Source: Acetofilamentum sp.
GTDB lineage: Bacteria; Bacteroidota; Bacteroidia; Bacteroidales; DYOH01
Assembly (NCBI GenBank): GCA_020720625.1
Contig: DYOH01000003.1
Span: 29,893 to 93,892, forward strand
Length of the DNA stretch: 64,000 nucleotides
Direction of reading: 5' to 3'
Shown: one piece after another, positions 10,046 to 21,599 of the stretch
How the letters are laid out: each line of letters opens with the position of its first letter
Position numbering within the stretch: position 1 is the stretch's first letter
Notes under the pieces: model-generated
What the model saw: only the letters and a program-made list of their open reading frames with translations
Told to the model about the DNA's origin: nothing
Database searches by the model: none
Program-made: the position numbers and the translations under genes

Positions 10046-10456
10046 TTAATTAAGCAAAGCCAATGCGGTGCTAAAGTGCTGTTTGCTTATGCTCATCTTT
10101 TTCCCGCATTGAATAAATCTGGCCTTAAAAGTATTTATTTTTTCGCAATCGATGATAATAAATTTGTCTACATCGTGTTCAAAAATAAAGTTTTCGAGAC
10201 GAGAGTTTTTTTGAGGACATAAATCCTTTACCATCGCAATGGGTTTCTTCACAAAACCATTATGCTCAAAAAAACTATCTACATGTTTTTCTAATTTTTT
10301 AAGTTCAGATTCTGAATCGGAGAGAATTATTTCTGAATGAGTAGTTTCTATGAGTTGATTTATTTGCTCAACCATTTCATTAGAAACTTTGCCTTCTTTG
10401 CCCGATTTGAGCAGAGAAACAATACTTATAAAAATAGCTTTATTTATTTCCGTCAT
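10046..10456 (-). CDS. Hypothetical protein
   Basis: 136-aa ORF, no motif recognised. Confidence 0.6.
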   Translation of the reverse strand: MTEINKAIFISIVSLLKSGKEGKVSNEMVEQINQLIETTHSEIILSDSESELKKLEKHVDSFFEHNGFVKKPIAMVKDLCPQKNSRLENFIFEHDVDKFIIIDCEKINTFKARFIQCGKKMSISKQHFSTALALLN

Positions 10457-10653
10457 AATTAATCAGTTTAAAATGAATAAATTTTGAAAAGATTCGTAAA
10501 AAAAACAGTTTTTTTTACTTTGCTAACGGAAATAGCATGAGGTGAAATTTCTTTCTTGTGTTTGCATAAATCACAAACACATGCCCAGTGGGCATCAAAT
10601 CGCATTTTTTTCATATCGGTTCAGTTTGGGGACTAAATAATATTTAACACGAA

Positions 10654-10683
10654 CAAAGATAATGAAGGACTTGGAAAAAGCAA
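10654..10683 (-). promoter_or_regulatory. Putative Bacteroidota promoter TTG-N19-TATCTTTG
   Basis: Minus strand ATTG-CTTTTTCCAAGTCCTTCAT-TATCTTTG; lies upstream of a small Cys-containing ORF and the 10456/10040 genes. Confidence 0.5.
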
Positions 10684-10830
10684 TATTTTTTTAAAAAAAT
10701 AAAATAGGTTTAGAGCATTTCATTAGCAATGCCTACAGCAAAGCATAATAAAAATAGGCTTTTCGTAAACTCAATTTTTTTTTAAAATAAAAATTTTAGT
10801 GAGATAAAAGATGGTCTTGTTTAAAATATA

Positions 10831-11382
10831 TTAGAGTTTTTTTATATTAATTTTTAAATCGGCCAATAAGTCTGAAATTGATGTCTTATTTTCTTCTAAA
10901 GTTTTCTTTATTAAAAATTTAGCTGTAACTTCAGCATCTTCGAGGGCATTATGATGGAGAAACGAAAAACCATGATACTCGGCTACAGTATTAAGTTTGT
11001 GATTAGGTAGATGAGGCCAGCATCTTCGCGCAAAAATCACAGAATCAAAATATTGTAATCGTGGTGGAGCTATATCGTATGTCTCAAGACAAGCCTTTAA
11101 CACGCGCATTTCAAAAGCCGCATTATGCGCAACAGCCATTTCGTCTTGCAAAAATGGAGAAAACCGGTGATATATTTCTTCAAATGTAGGTTCATTCTGA
11201 ACATCGTGTGCAGTAATTCCGTGAACAGCAATGTTGTATGGTGAGAAAAATAATGATGGAGGTTTTATAAGGCAGTAATATTTTTTTGAGATACAATTGT
11301 TCTCAACTCTAATTAGCCCAATTGCACAAGCACTATTCGCATAATTGTTAGCTGTTTCAAAATCAATAACTGTGTAATTCAT
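10831..11382 (-). CDS. DnaQ-like 3'-5' exonuclease (DEDDh)
   Basis: MNYTVIDFETANNYANSACAIGLIRVEN, AVHGITAHDVQNEPTFEEI, AHNAAFEMRVL, HNALEDAEVTAKFL. Start 11382 is preferred over 11403. Confidence 0.92.
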   Translation of the reverse strand: MNYTVIDFETANNYANSACAIGLIRVENNCISKKYYCLIKPPSLFFSPYNIAVHGITAHDVQNEPTFEEIYHRFSPFLQDEMAVAHNAAFEMRVLKACLETYDIAPPRLQYFDSVIFARRCWPHLPNHKLNTVAEYHGFSFLHHNALEDAEVTAKFLIKKTLEENKTSISDLLADLKINIKKL

Positions 11383-11476
11383 ATATCTTAATTGGGTGAG
11401 CAAAAATACGATGTTTTTTTTTATAATGATAATTTTTTTATACTTCTTTGAAAATTAGAGAAAATTAACTTAAATG

Positions 11477-11508
11477 TTTGTATTATAAAAACTTATTTCA
11501 TATATTTG
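11477..11508 (+). promoter_or_regulatory. Bacteroidota promoter TTTG-N20-TATATTTG
   Basis: TTTG 11477-11480, 20-nt spacer, TATATTTG 11501-11508. Confidence 0.72.
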
Positions 11509-11527
11509 TACAATAAACTATAAAGTT

Positions 11528-12052
11528 ATGAATACCATCAGTGAATACATTCTGCGCAAAAAATCGGCCACAGTTAAGCGTGCAAAAGCGTTTCACAATT
11601 TTAGTTCGGCCAAAGTGGTAGGCATTATTTTTAATGCCGCAGACGAGAATAGTTTTTTATCGTCAATTGATTTTATTAAATATCTACAAAATCAGGAAAT
11701 AAAAGTTAAAGCAATTGGTTTTGTTAAGAACAAAGAGAAATCAGCGCATTTTCCTTATTTCAAAGGAGTAAAATTTGCTGCTTACTCCGAAATTAGTTTA
11801 TGGAAAGCGATAAAAAACGACGAAGTAAATCGATTTGTAAATACTAATTTTGATATACTGATAGACATTAGTCAAAAAGACAATTTTGCAATAAAATCAA
11901 TAATTGCCCTTTCCAAATCGAAAATGAGAATTTCGCGATTTATGGAAGATTATCTTTATGATATTCAGCTAAAAATTGGCCAAGATAAACCAGTAGATTT
12001 TGTGACAAAACAAATAGTGTATTATTTGGGTAGTATTCAATCGGCAGTTTGA
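11528..12052 (+). CDS. Uncharacterised Bacteroidota protein (resembles the DUF6913 group)
   Basis: 174 aa; upstream promoter; conserved-looking N-terminus MNTISEYILRKKSATVKRAKAFHNFSSAKVVGIIFNA. DUF assignment is from memory and unverified. Confidence 0.6.
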   Translation: MNTISEYILRKKSATVKRAKAFHNFSSAKVVGIIFNAADENSFLSSIDFIKYLQNQEIKVKAIGFVKNKEKSAHFPYFKGVKFAAYSEISLWKAIKNDEVNRFVNTNFDILIDISQKDNFAIKSIIALSKSKMRISRFMEDYLYDIQLKIGQDKPVDFVTKQIVYYLGSIQSAV

Positions 12053-12101
12053 TAAATTTTCGTATTTATTTTTATCTTCGTAAAAAATATTACGAAGAAG
12101 A

Positions 12102-12995
12102 ATGAATACACAATCAATTTTTAAAGGTACCGGAGTTGCAACTATAACACCATTTAGAAAAGACGATAGTATAGATTTCAAGGCCTACGAAAGGCACATT
12201 AAAAGGTTAATTGACAATGGTGTAGATTATATTGTGGCCATGGGAACCACCAGCGAAGTAAGCACATATACTTCCGACGAAGAACTTGCAGTAGTAGAAT
12301 TTATTTTAGAAGTGGTAGATAGCAAAGTTCCTGTTGTTGTAGGGCTGGGAGGCAATAATACCCGAAAAGTTGCACTTCAGTTCAAACGATTTGATTTTTC
12401 GAGAATAGCTGCCATCTTATCTGTAGCCCCCTACTATAATAAACCAACCCAAAAAGGCATTTACGAGCACTACAAATACCTTGCATCCGAAGCACCCAAA
12501 CCGCTCATTCTTTATAACGTTCCATCTCGAACATCGGTGAATATTGATGCCGAAACTTGTATTAAGCTGGCCAGCGAATTTGAAAATATAATAGCAGTAA
12601 AAGAGGCTTCGGGCAATCTTATGCAGGTTTCCAAAATACTTGCTTCAAAACCGGCACATTTCAATGTTATTTCAGGCGACGATTTGCTTACTCTTCCCAT
12701 TATTGCCCTTGGCGGAATTGGTGTTATTTCTGTAGTAGGTAATGCATTACCTTTGCAGTTTTCTACTATGGTGAGATCCGCTTTAAATGGTAACTTTAAT
12801 CAGGCCAGTGAATTACATCTTAAACTGACTGAGTTTATTGAAGCAATTTTTGCCGAAAATAATCCCGGAGGCATAAAGGCCGCCTTAAAAGTGCTCGATG
12901 TGGTGCAAAACAATCTTAGATTGCCTTTAACAAGGGTTAGTAAAGTAAATTATCAGCAAATAGAGCGAATTCTTAAAGATAGTAATTGGATTTAA
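12102..12995 (+). CDS. dapA: 4-hydroxy-tetrahydrodipicolinate synthase
   Basis: GTGVATITPFRKDD, ILYNVPSRTSVNI, AVKEASGNL; full length 297 aa. Confidence 0.96.
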   Translation: MNTQSIFKGTGVATITPFRKDDSIDFKAYERHIKRLIDNGVDYIVAMGTTSEVSTYTSDEELAVVEFILEVVDSKVPVVVGLGGNNTRKVALQFKRFDFSRIAAILSVAPYYNKPTQKGIYEHYKYLASEAPKPLILYNVPSRTSVNIDAETCIKLASEFENIIAVKEASGNLMQVSKILASKPAHFNVISGDDLLTLPIIALGGIGVISVVGNALPLQFSTMVRSALNGNFNQASELHLKLTEFIEAIFAENNPGGIKAALKVLDVVQNNLRLPLTRVSKVNYQQIERILKDSNWI

Positions 12996-13017
12996 GCTTC
13001 CCTAAAGTCATTCAAAA

Positions 13018-15462
13018 TTGAAATATTTTGTTGATGTAGTTTTACCCTATAAGCTCAACGAGTTAACTTATTCAGTGCCGGAGGGATTAGATGGTAAAGT
13101 TTTTATTGGTCAGAGCGTAAGCGTTGGATTAGGCAAAAATAAACTACTTAACGGAATTGTTGTGCGAATTTTTTCGGTAGCCCCATCATTTGAAGTTAAA
13201 CCAATAGAATCTGTTACAAACAATATTCCTGCTGTTAATCAGCTACATATAGATTTCTGGAGATGGATTGCCGATTATTATATGTGCAGTATGGGAGAGG
13301 TGATGAATGCCGCTTTGCCTGCCTATTTGAAAATGGAGCGCGAAACCAGGGTATATGCATCAGAGTTTAAGCATTTAAACGATTTAAGCGCTGTTGAAGA
13401 AACCATTTTACGAAATGTTGAGCAGTATAAAACATTGGCAATTGCGGATTTAGCCCGCAAAATGCCTAAAAAAAATATTTATACCGTTGTGCAAGCGCTT
13501 TTAAGCAGAAAGCTGCTTTTTATTTTAGAAGATCAGCATAATGCCTACAAGGAGCTTTCGGTAAAAAAAGTATTTCTCAGCGAAGAGTATTGCAACATTT
13601 TATCAGTTAATGAATTTATAGCATTAAATCAAAAAAAAGCGCCTAAACAATCTGATTTGTTGAAAGGTATTTTTCAAATGGTAATGTCTGGAAAAAATGG
13701 CTTATTAAAATCGGATATTTCCGAAAAAGACTATTTTTCTGCTAGTTCATACCAATCATTATTAGAAAAGGGGATACTGCGTGAATCGAGCGAAATAAAA
13801 GCCAGATATGCCCAAGAAAAGGCCATCGACGAACCATTAAAACAGTTAAATGAATATCAACAAGATGCTTATGATAAGATAAACCATAACATTCAGCAAA
13901 AAAGGCCTGTATTGTTGCATGGAGTTACCTCAAGCGGAAAAACAGAGGTTTATCTGCATTTAATCAAGCAGGTAATAGGGCAAGAAAAGCAAGTGCTTTA
14001 CTTATTACCTGAAATTGGTCTAACTAGTCAGATTATTAGTAGAATAAATAAGAATTTTGGAGCCAACTCTACGGTGTATCATTCCGGATTAAGCACATCC
14101 GAAAAATATGAAATTTGGAAGGCACTGCTTGATACAAATGCAACAAATCTGAAATTGATTGTAGGAGTAAGGTCGGCTATATTTTTGCCATTCACAAACC
14201 TAGGCCTGATTATCGTAGACGAGGAACATGAAAGCACCTTTAAACAAACAGAACCTGCACCTCGTTACAATGCCCGCGATATGGCTTTGGTATTGGCACA
14301 AATGCACAAATGCGGAATTGTGCTTGGAAGTGCCACACCATCGGTAGAAAGCTATTTTAATGCCAAGACAGGTAAATTCGAATTGGTGGAAATAAGTAAG
14401 CGATTTGATTCCCAAAAATTGCCCATCGTAGAAATTATTGACATGAGGTTGAAACAAAATCAACTAAAGAACTCAGTTTTTAGTCCTATTATGCTCAAAA
14501 AAGTGAATGATGCGCTTGAAAAGAAAGAACAAATTATTCTATTCAGAAACAGGCGGGGTTTTTCGCCTATTTTGATTTGCGCAGATTGCGGTGCAATACC
14601 TAAATGCAAAAACTGCGATGTAAGCCTAACATACCACAAAGAAGACAACCAACTTGTATGCCATTACTGCGGTTATAGCCACAAAAATACGGGAAAATGC
14701 AGCTATTGCGGAAAAACAAATTTAAATACAGTAGGTTACGGTACACAGAAATTGGAAGAAGAAATTCAGTTCATATTTAAGAATGCTAAAGTAGCCAGGG
14801 TAGACACCGATTCAATGCGCAAAAAACATGCTTATAAGAAATTATTTGATGATTTTGAAGCGCAGAAAATTGATATTTTAGTGGGTACGCAGATATTGGC
14901 AAAGGGTTTGGATTTTAAGCATGTGAACACAGTGGGCGTTTTGTCGGTAGATGCTTTGAGTAGTATGGCCGATTTTAGGGCAAACGAACGGGCCTATCAA
15001 TTACTTACACAAGTAAGTGGAAGAGCCGGCCGCCATAAGGGCGAAGGCTTGGTTATTATGCAGGCCTATAGTACCGAAAACAAGATGCTTGGTTTTGTAG
15101 AAAAAGCAGATTTTATCTCATTTTATAATAATGAAATATCAGAAAGACAGGAATTTATGTATCCACCTTTCGTAAAGCTCATAAAAATTGAGGTAAGGCA
15201 TAATTTGGAAAATATTGCTCAAAAGGCAGCGCAAACCTTGGTTTTGGCATTACAACAAAAGCAAGATTGTGTGGTTTTAGGTCCAATTTATCCATATATA
15301 AAGCGGGTGCAGAACAAATATAATTTACAAATTTTGATTAAACTTAAGCGAAGCAATCACCTGCACGAAGATAAAATGTTTGTTAAAAAAATACTCAATC
15401 TAATGAGTAAAGATACTGATATTAAGTCTGTTCAGTATGTAGTGGATGTTGATCCATATTAA
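13018..15462 (+). CDS. priA: Primosomal protein N' (replication restart helicase)
   Basis: LLHGVTSSGKTEVYLHLI (Walker A), IIVDEEHESTFKQ (DEEH), zinc cysteines CADCGAIPKCKNCDVSLTYHKEDNQLVCHYCGYS; TTG start. Confidence 0.96.
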   Translation: MKYFVDVVLPYKLNELTYSVPEGLDGKVFIGQSVSVGLGKNKLLNGIVVRIFSVAPSFEVKPIESVTNNIPAVNQLHIDFWRWIADYYMCSMGEVMNAALPAYLKMERETRVYASEFKHLNDLSAVEETILRNVEQYKTLAIADLARKMPKKNIYTVVQALLSRKLLFILEDQHNAYKELSVKKVFLSEEYCNILSVNEFIALNQKKAPKQSDLLKGIFQMVMSGKNGLLKSDISEKDYFSASSYQSLLEKGILRESSEIKARYAQEKAIDEPLKQLNEYQQDAYDKINHNIQQKRPVLLHGVTSSGKTEVYLHLIKQVIGQEKQVLYLLPEIGLTSQIISRINKNFGANSTVYHSGLSTSEKYEIWKALLDTNATNLKLIVGVRSAIFLPFTNLGLIIVDEEHESTFKQTEPAPRYNARDMALVLAQMHKCGIVLGSATPSVESYFNAKTGKFELVEISKRFDSQKLPIVEIIDMRLKQNQLKNSVFSPIMLKKVNDALEKKEQIILFRNRRGFSPILICADCGAIPKCKNCDVSLTYHKEDNQLVCHYCGYSHKNTGKCSYCGKTNLNTVGYGTQKLEEEIQFIFKNAKVARVDTDSMRKKHAYKKLFDDFEAQKIDILVGTQILAKGLDFKHVNTVGVLSVDALSSMADFRANERAYQLLTQVSGRAGRHKGEGLVIMQAYSTENKMLGFVEKADFISFYNNEISERQEFMYPPFVKLIKIEVRHNLENIAQKAAQTLVLALQQKQDCVVLGPIYPYIKRVQNKYNLQILIKLKRSNHLHEDKMFVKKILNLMSKDTDIKSVQYVVDVDPY

Positions 15463-15534
15463 AATATGAGGTAGGAATACAATTTGATTTTTGCCAATAG
15501 ATACTTTGATGTATATTTGACCAAAAGCAAAAAA

Positions 15535-16275
15535 ATGGAAGTTTTAGGTATAGATATTGGTGGTTCGGGCATTAAAGGAGCACCTATAAACATAGAAAAC
15601 GGTAGCTTTGTAGCCGAAAGGGTGAGGTTTGATACACCGGAAATTTCGAATTCAGAGAATATGGCTCACGTTGTAAAACAAATTATAACATATTTTAATT
15701 GGAAAGGCCCAGTAGGAGTAGGCTTTCCGGCCATTGTTCGCAATGGAGTAGCCAAAACAGCTGCGAATATTGACAAATCGTGGAAAGAAACAAATGTAGC
15801 CGAGTTGTTTTCTTCGATATCCGGAAACAAAGTAGCCGTATTAAACGATGCGGATGCCGCCGGCTTGGCCGAATTAAGATTTGGAGATACATATCATAAC
15901 GAAGATTTGGTTTTGTTTTTAACTGTAGGCACAGGCATAGGAACGGCCTTATTTTATAAAGGTGCATTGCTGCCTAATATGGAACTTGGGCATTTAGAGC
16001 TCTTCGGAAAAGATGCAGAGCTGTATTGCTCGGATGCGGTTAGAAAACAGAAAAATCTTTCAAGAACAGAATGGGCTGTGCGTTTCAACGATTATTTAAT
16101 GCATGTGGAGAAATTATTATCTCCGGATTTAATCATTTTAGGCGGTGGTTCAAGTAAGAAGTTTTATAAGTTTAACGAAGTTTTTTCTGTTAACGCAAAA
16201 ATATTACCTGCCAGTTTGTTAAACAATGCAGGAATTGTAGGTGCAGCTATGTATGCACACGAAAACCTGGGCTAA
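15535..16275 (+). CDS. ROK-family polyphosphate glucokinase-like protein
   Basis: MEVLGIDIGGSGIKGAPINIENG; VGFPAIVRNGVAKTAANIDKSW; NDADAAGLAELRFG; LTVGTGIGTAL. Confidence 0.87.
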   Translation: MEVLGIDIGGSGIKGAPINIENGSFVAERVRFDTPEISNSENMAHVVKQIITYFNWKGPVGVGFPAIVRNGVAKTAANIDKSWKETNVAELFSSISGNKVAVLNDADAAGLAELRFGDTYHNEDLVLFLTVGTGIGTALFYKGALLPNMELGHLELFGKDAELYCSDAVRKQKNLSRTEWAVRFNDYLMHVEKLLSPDLIILGGGSSKKFYKFNEVFSVNAKILPASLLNNAGIVGAAMYAHENLG

Positions 16276-16297
16276 TAGTTTTTCAATTTGTTTTAGT

Positions 16298-16933
16298 ATG
16301 AGCCGCTATATTCGCAATCTTATTGCAGAGGGAGAACATGTGCAACAAGATTTTAAATATGCTATAAACGATTCCCGAAAAATAGCACGTAGTTTGAGTG
16401 CTTTTGCCAATACCCAAGGTGGCAGGCTATTGATTGGCGTTAAGGATAATGGCGTAATTGCTGGAGTAAGTAGCGACGAAGAAGTGTATATGGTAGAAGC
16501 TGCGGCTAATTTTTATTGTCGTCCGGCAATAGAGTTTAGTTCTAAGTTGTGGACAATTGATGGAAAAGTTGTGGTGGAAATAAAAATACAGGAGAGCAAG
16601 AATAAGCCGCATTTAGCCGAAAAAGATGGAAAGTGGATGGCTTATGTAAGGGTATTAGACGAAAACATTCTGGCCGATGTGGTTTGGATGAATTACTGGA
16701 AACTGCAACACAGAAATGAAGGCGTGTTTATGGAATATTCGCTGGCAGAAAGAAAGCTTATACAATTGTTGGAGTTGCGCAAAGAAGTTTCGCTGGAGCA
16801 TTTTATTGTAGAAGCTGCCATTACCCGCAAGGAAGCTATTGGCGTGCTTGCAAGAATGGCTGCATTAGATGTAGTAGAAATTAATTATGCAGAAGAAGGC
16901 TTTGTATATAGTTTAAAAGGACAAGAATTATAA
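16298..16933 (+). CDS. AlbA_2/Schlafen-like ATP-binding domain protein
   Basis: EGEHVQQDFKYAINDSRKIARSLSAFANTQGGRLLIGVKDNGVIAGV; start 16298 avoids overlap with the ROK gene. Confidence 0.85.
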   Translation: MSRYIRNLIAEGEHVQQDFKYAINDSRKIARSLSAFANTQGGRLLIGVKDNGVIAGVSSDEEVYMVEAAANFYCRPAIEFSSKLWTIDGKVVVEIKIQESKNKPHLAEKDGKWMAYVRVLDENILADVVWMNYWKLQHRNEGVFMEYSLAERKLIQLLELRKEVSLEHFIVEAAITRKEAIGVLARMAALDVVEINYAEEGFVYSLKGQEL

Positions 16934-17632
16934 TTGTATACTTTTTAATTTATTTCTATCGTAAATAATAAGCCATAAATTATTATATTTTGTAATAAAT
17001 TCAATTTGTTGCTGTTGTTGTTTTATTTCATCAATTCCTTTTATCAATTCCGGTGGTAAATACGATGCGGCAATGCCCGATTTGCCATAGCTTACAATCC
17101 ATTGATTCTCAAATACAATGATTTGTTTTATCTTCAAGTATTTTTTGTTTATTTCATCAATTTTTGCTTGTAAACCAATATATTGCTTATCGGCAAAAAA
17201 ATCATTGAAATTATATAGAATGATATAACTGCTATTGGACAAAAATACGTATTGAATAGAATTTTTCCGGAATTTGAGTTCATTAAATTTTTGGGTGAGC
17301 ACAGAATCGCAAGCCTTGCAAATTAATCCGTTTTGATGAAGAATAATGAGCAGTGAATCGTTTTGAATAATTTGGAAAATGCTTTGGTTTTTCTTTCCGA
17401 AATTATTCAATAGATTTATTTGGGAACTATCTAATTTTGTAGCCGAAAATTCGTTTTGACCATAAAGCATAATCCAATTAGTATCATTCTGGATGTTAAT
17501 GCTTTTAATAACCTTATCTTTAGATGACACATAATTTATCTCCTGTAAGAGCAAATCTAATTTCGATTGAGCGAAAAGAAAATCAGGCAATAAAAAAATG
17601 CCTGATATTAAAAGTTTTATAAATATTTTCAT
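16928..17632 (-). CDS. Secreted hypothetical protein with tandem repeats of about 41 aa
   Basis: N-terminal signal peptide MKIFIKLLISGIFLLPDFLFAQ; repeated W-I-x-x-Y-G-x-N pattern. Confidence 0.7.
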   Translation of the reverse strand: MKIFIKLLISGIFLLPDFLFAQSKLDLLLQEINYVSSKDKVIKSINIQNDTNWIMLYGQNEFSATKLDSSQINLLNNFGKKNQSIFQIIQNDSLLIILHQNGLICKACDSVLTQKFNELKFRKNSIQYVFLSNSSYIILYNFNDFFADKQYIGLQAKIDEINKKYLKIKQIIVFENQWIVSYGKSGIAASYLPPELIKGIDEIKQQQQQIEFITKYNNLWLIIYDRNKLKSIQL

Positions 17633-17749
17633 TTGTAAAAATCAATTATTGATTATCAAAAAAAAACAGCCAGCAAAATAATTAAGTATTTGTTAAAAAA
17701 GTAGCTATCTATAAGAAAAAAAGGCAAACAAACTTTTTTATTAAATTCT

Positions 17750-18076
17750 TTAGTCTAAAAGAAAATAAGCAGCACCAAACATTTCTTCCGAACGTTCCAC
17801 ATGGCCAATTACATTATTTCCTGTTGGCGAATCATAAAGAAAGCCATTGTAATCAATGCGTCCAACACATTTTTTCGTTCCGGTTCTGCTTTTGTAAACG
17901 CTCCCGTCGCGGTCTATTCTTCCAAGAAATTCCCCATTTTTTGCATATACAAAATTATCCGGAAAATCAATTCGGCCAATAGGTAAGCTTACATTAATTT
18001 TTTCGTAAATAATACCATCTTTGCCAACGCGCCCAAGGCAAAGCGCACCATTCCTGCCTTTATAAACATTAGCCAT
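17750..18076 (-). CDS. Small repeat protein, candidate beta-flower-like fold
   Basis: 108 aa with several imperfect repeats of (L/V)GRID-x-x-G-x-(V/L)Y-x-x-x-(T)G. Confidence 0.72.
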   Translation of the reverse strand: MANVYKGRNGALCLGRVGKDGIIYEKINVSLPIGRIDFPDNFVYAKNGEFLGRIDRDGSVYKSRTGTKKCVGRIDYNGFLYDSPTGNNVIGHVERSEEMFGAAYFLLD

Positions 18077-18330
18077 AGTCTATTGAATTTTTAGGTTTTG
18101 TTAAACAAAGGTAAAATATTTTGCGGCCTAAGTCAAGTTTTTAGCAAATAAATTATTTAGAAATGCTTGATATGATTAACAGATACTGATTTTATTTGTA
18201 TTAACAAAGTATAACTACATGATTAATAATATTTTGACTTATTTCGTGTTAAGTTAATGTGAAAAGAAGAATGATTCTTGTCGAGGAATTTGATTGTTCT
18301 ATTTTTGCCCGCCATTTGAAAGAAAGTTGC

Positions 18331-18930
18331 ATGAAAAAATTACCAAAACTTATTTTTATTCTTATTTTTACCTTCACAGTTCAGAATTCTGTCCTTGTAT
18401 CGGCCAGTACAGAGCATCATGTGAGTGAACCAATCAACTCGGTTTATGCTAAAGAGTATTTATGGAATAAAAACTACCACGAAACTCTTGAATTTATTAA
18501 ATCTCACGAAGGTTTTAGTTCTCTACCCTATCAGTGTGTGGCCGGACAGCCAACCATTGGATATGGACATCTTATTAAAGAAAATGAGCAATTTAGTGCC
18601 CCAATTTCCGAAAGAAAAGCATTAGAATTGCTGAAAAAAGATTTTGATACCGCACTAAAGCTAACCGAAAGCCTTGTTGATATAGAAGGCTCAAGAAAAT
18701 TGGCTATTGCTCATTTTGTATATTCTGTGGGAATCGGAAATTTTAGCAGGAGTCAGCTAAAAAAGTTAATCGACCAAAATAAGCCAATAGATGAGGCTAT
18801 ACTATTATGGTCGAACTATACTAGTTCCGGAGGTACAAAAATAAGAAGCGAAATGGCCTTCAAAATAAGGCAATGGGAGCTATATATGTACAATAAGGAC
18901 GAAAGTTATTTTCATCTTGCTTTGAAATAA
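18331..18930 (+). CDS. T4-type lysozyme (GH24-like), secreted
   Basis: IKSHEGFSSLPYQCVAGQPTIGYGHLI catalytic region; signal peptide MKKLPKLIFILIFTFTVQNSVLVSA. Confidence 0.87.
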   Translation: MKKLPKLIFILIFTFTVQNSVLVSASTEHHVSEPINSVYAKEYLWNKNYHETLEFIKSHEGFSSLPYQCVAGQPTIGYGHLIKENEQFSAPISERKALELLKKDFDTALKLTESLVDIEGSRKLAIAHFVYSVGIGNFSRSQLKKLIDQNKPIDEAILLWSNYTSSGGTKIRSEMAFKIRQWELYMYNKDESYFHLALK

Positions 18931-19002
18931 CGGTAAATGCTTTTTAGACACAATCTGGCTTTGTTGGGATTCAAAATCCGGCAAAGCTATTTTTGTATTG
19001 CT

Positions 19003-21099
<2,097 letters not shown>

Positions 21100-21123
21100 T
21101 TAGGGCAGATAAAAAAAGCTAGT

Positions 21124-21531
21124 ATGGAAAACAATGATTCGCGCAGAGGTTTTTTAAAAAAAATTGGTGCAACCCTTACGGCGGCTGCCATGTCTACATT
21201 TGAAGTAGGCGCTGTACAGGTAGATAAAATTGCTTCTTTGAGCCCCGAAAAACAAGAATTTCTGAAAAAATATAAAATTTGGATTGATAATTTCAAAAAA
21301 GTTGTGGAAGTTCAAAAACGCAATTTGCAAGACGTTAAAAATAATGATTATATGATGAAGCTTTCTGAAGAAGCAGAAGCCTGGAAGTCCGAATTGCAAT
21401 CTTATTTGTTAGATAAGGATTTTGCAGAAGAGTATTTGAAATTAACTGTAGAGCTTACCAATAAGATAAAAAACGATCATCCATTTGGAAATTATACCTA
21501 TCCGGAAGTTTACGAAGAAAATAAAGAATAA
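21124..21531 (+). CDS. Small hypothetical protein with twin-arginine-like signal
   Basis: MENNDSRRGFLKKIGATLTAAAMSTFEVGAVQ; ATG 21124 preferred over 20938, which would overlap ligA. Confidence 0.72.
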   Translation: MENNDSRRGFLKKIGATLTAAAMSTFEVGAVQVDKIASLSPEKQEFLKKYKIWIDNFKKVVEVQKRNLQDVKNNDYMMKLSEEAEAWKSELQSYLLDKDFAEEYLKLTVELTNKIKNDHPFGNYTYPEVYEENKE

Positions 21532-21554
21532 TATCGATATATTCGAAGATTTTT

Positions 21555-21599
21555 AAAAAGCGAATCGGCCAAAGAAACAAGCAGGCCGATTCGCTTTTT
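21555..21599. terminator. Bidirectional terminator between convergent genes
   Basis: Perfect 16-bp inverted repeat aaaaagcgaatcggcc / ggccgattcgcttttt. Confidence 0.9.
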
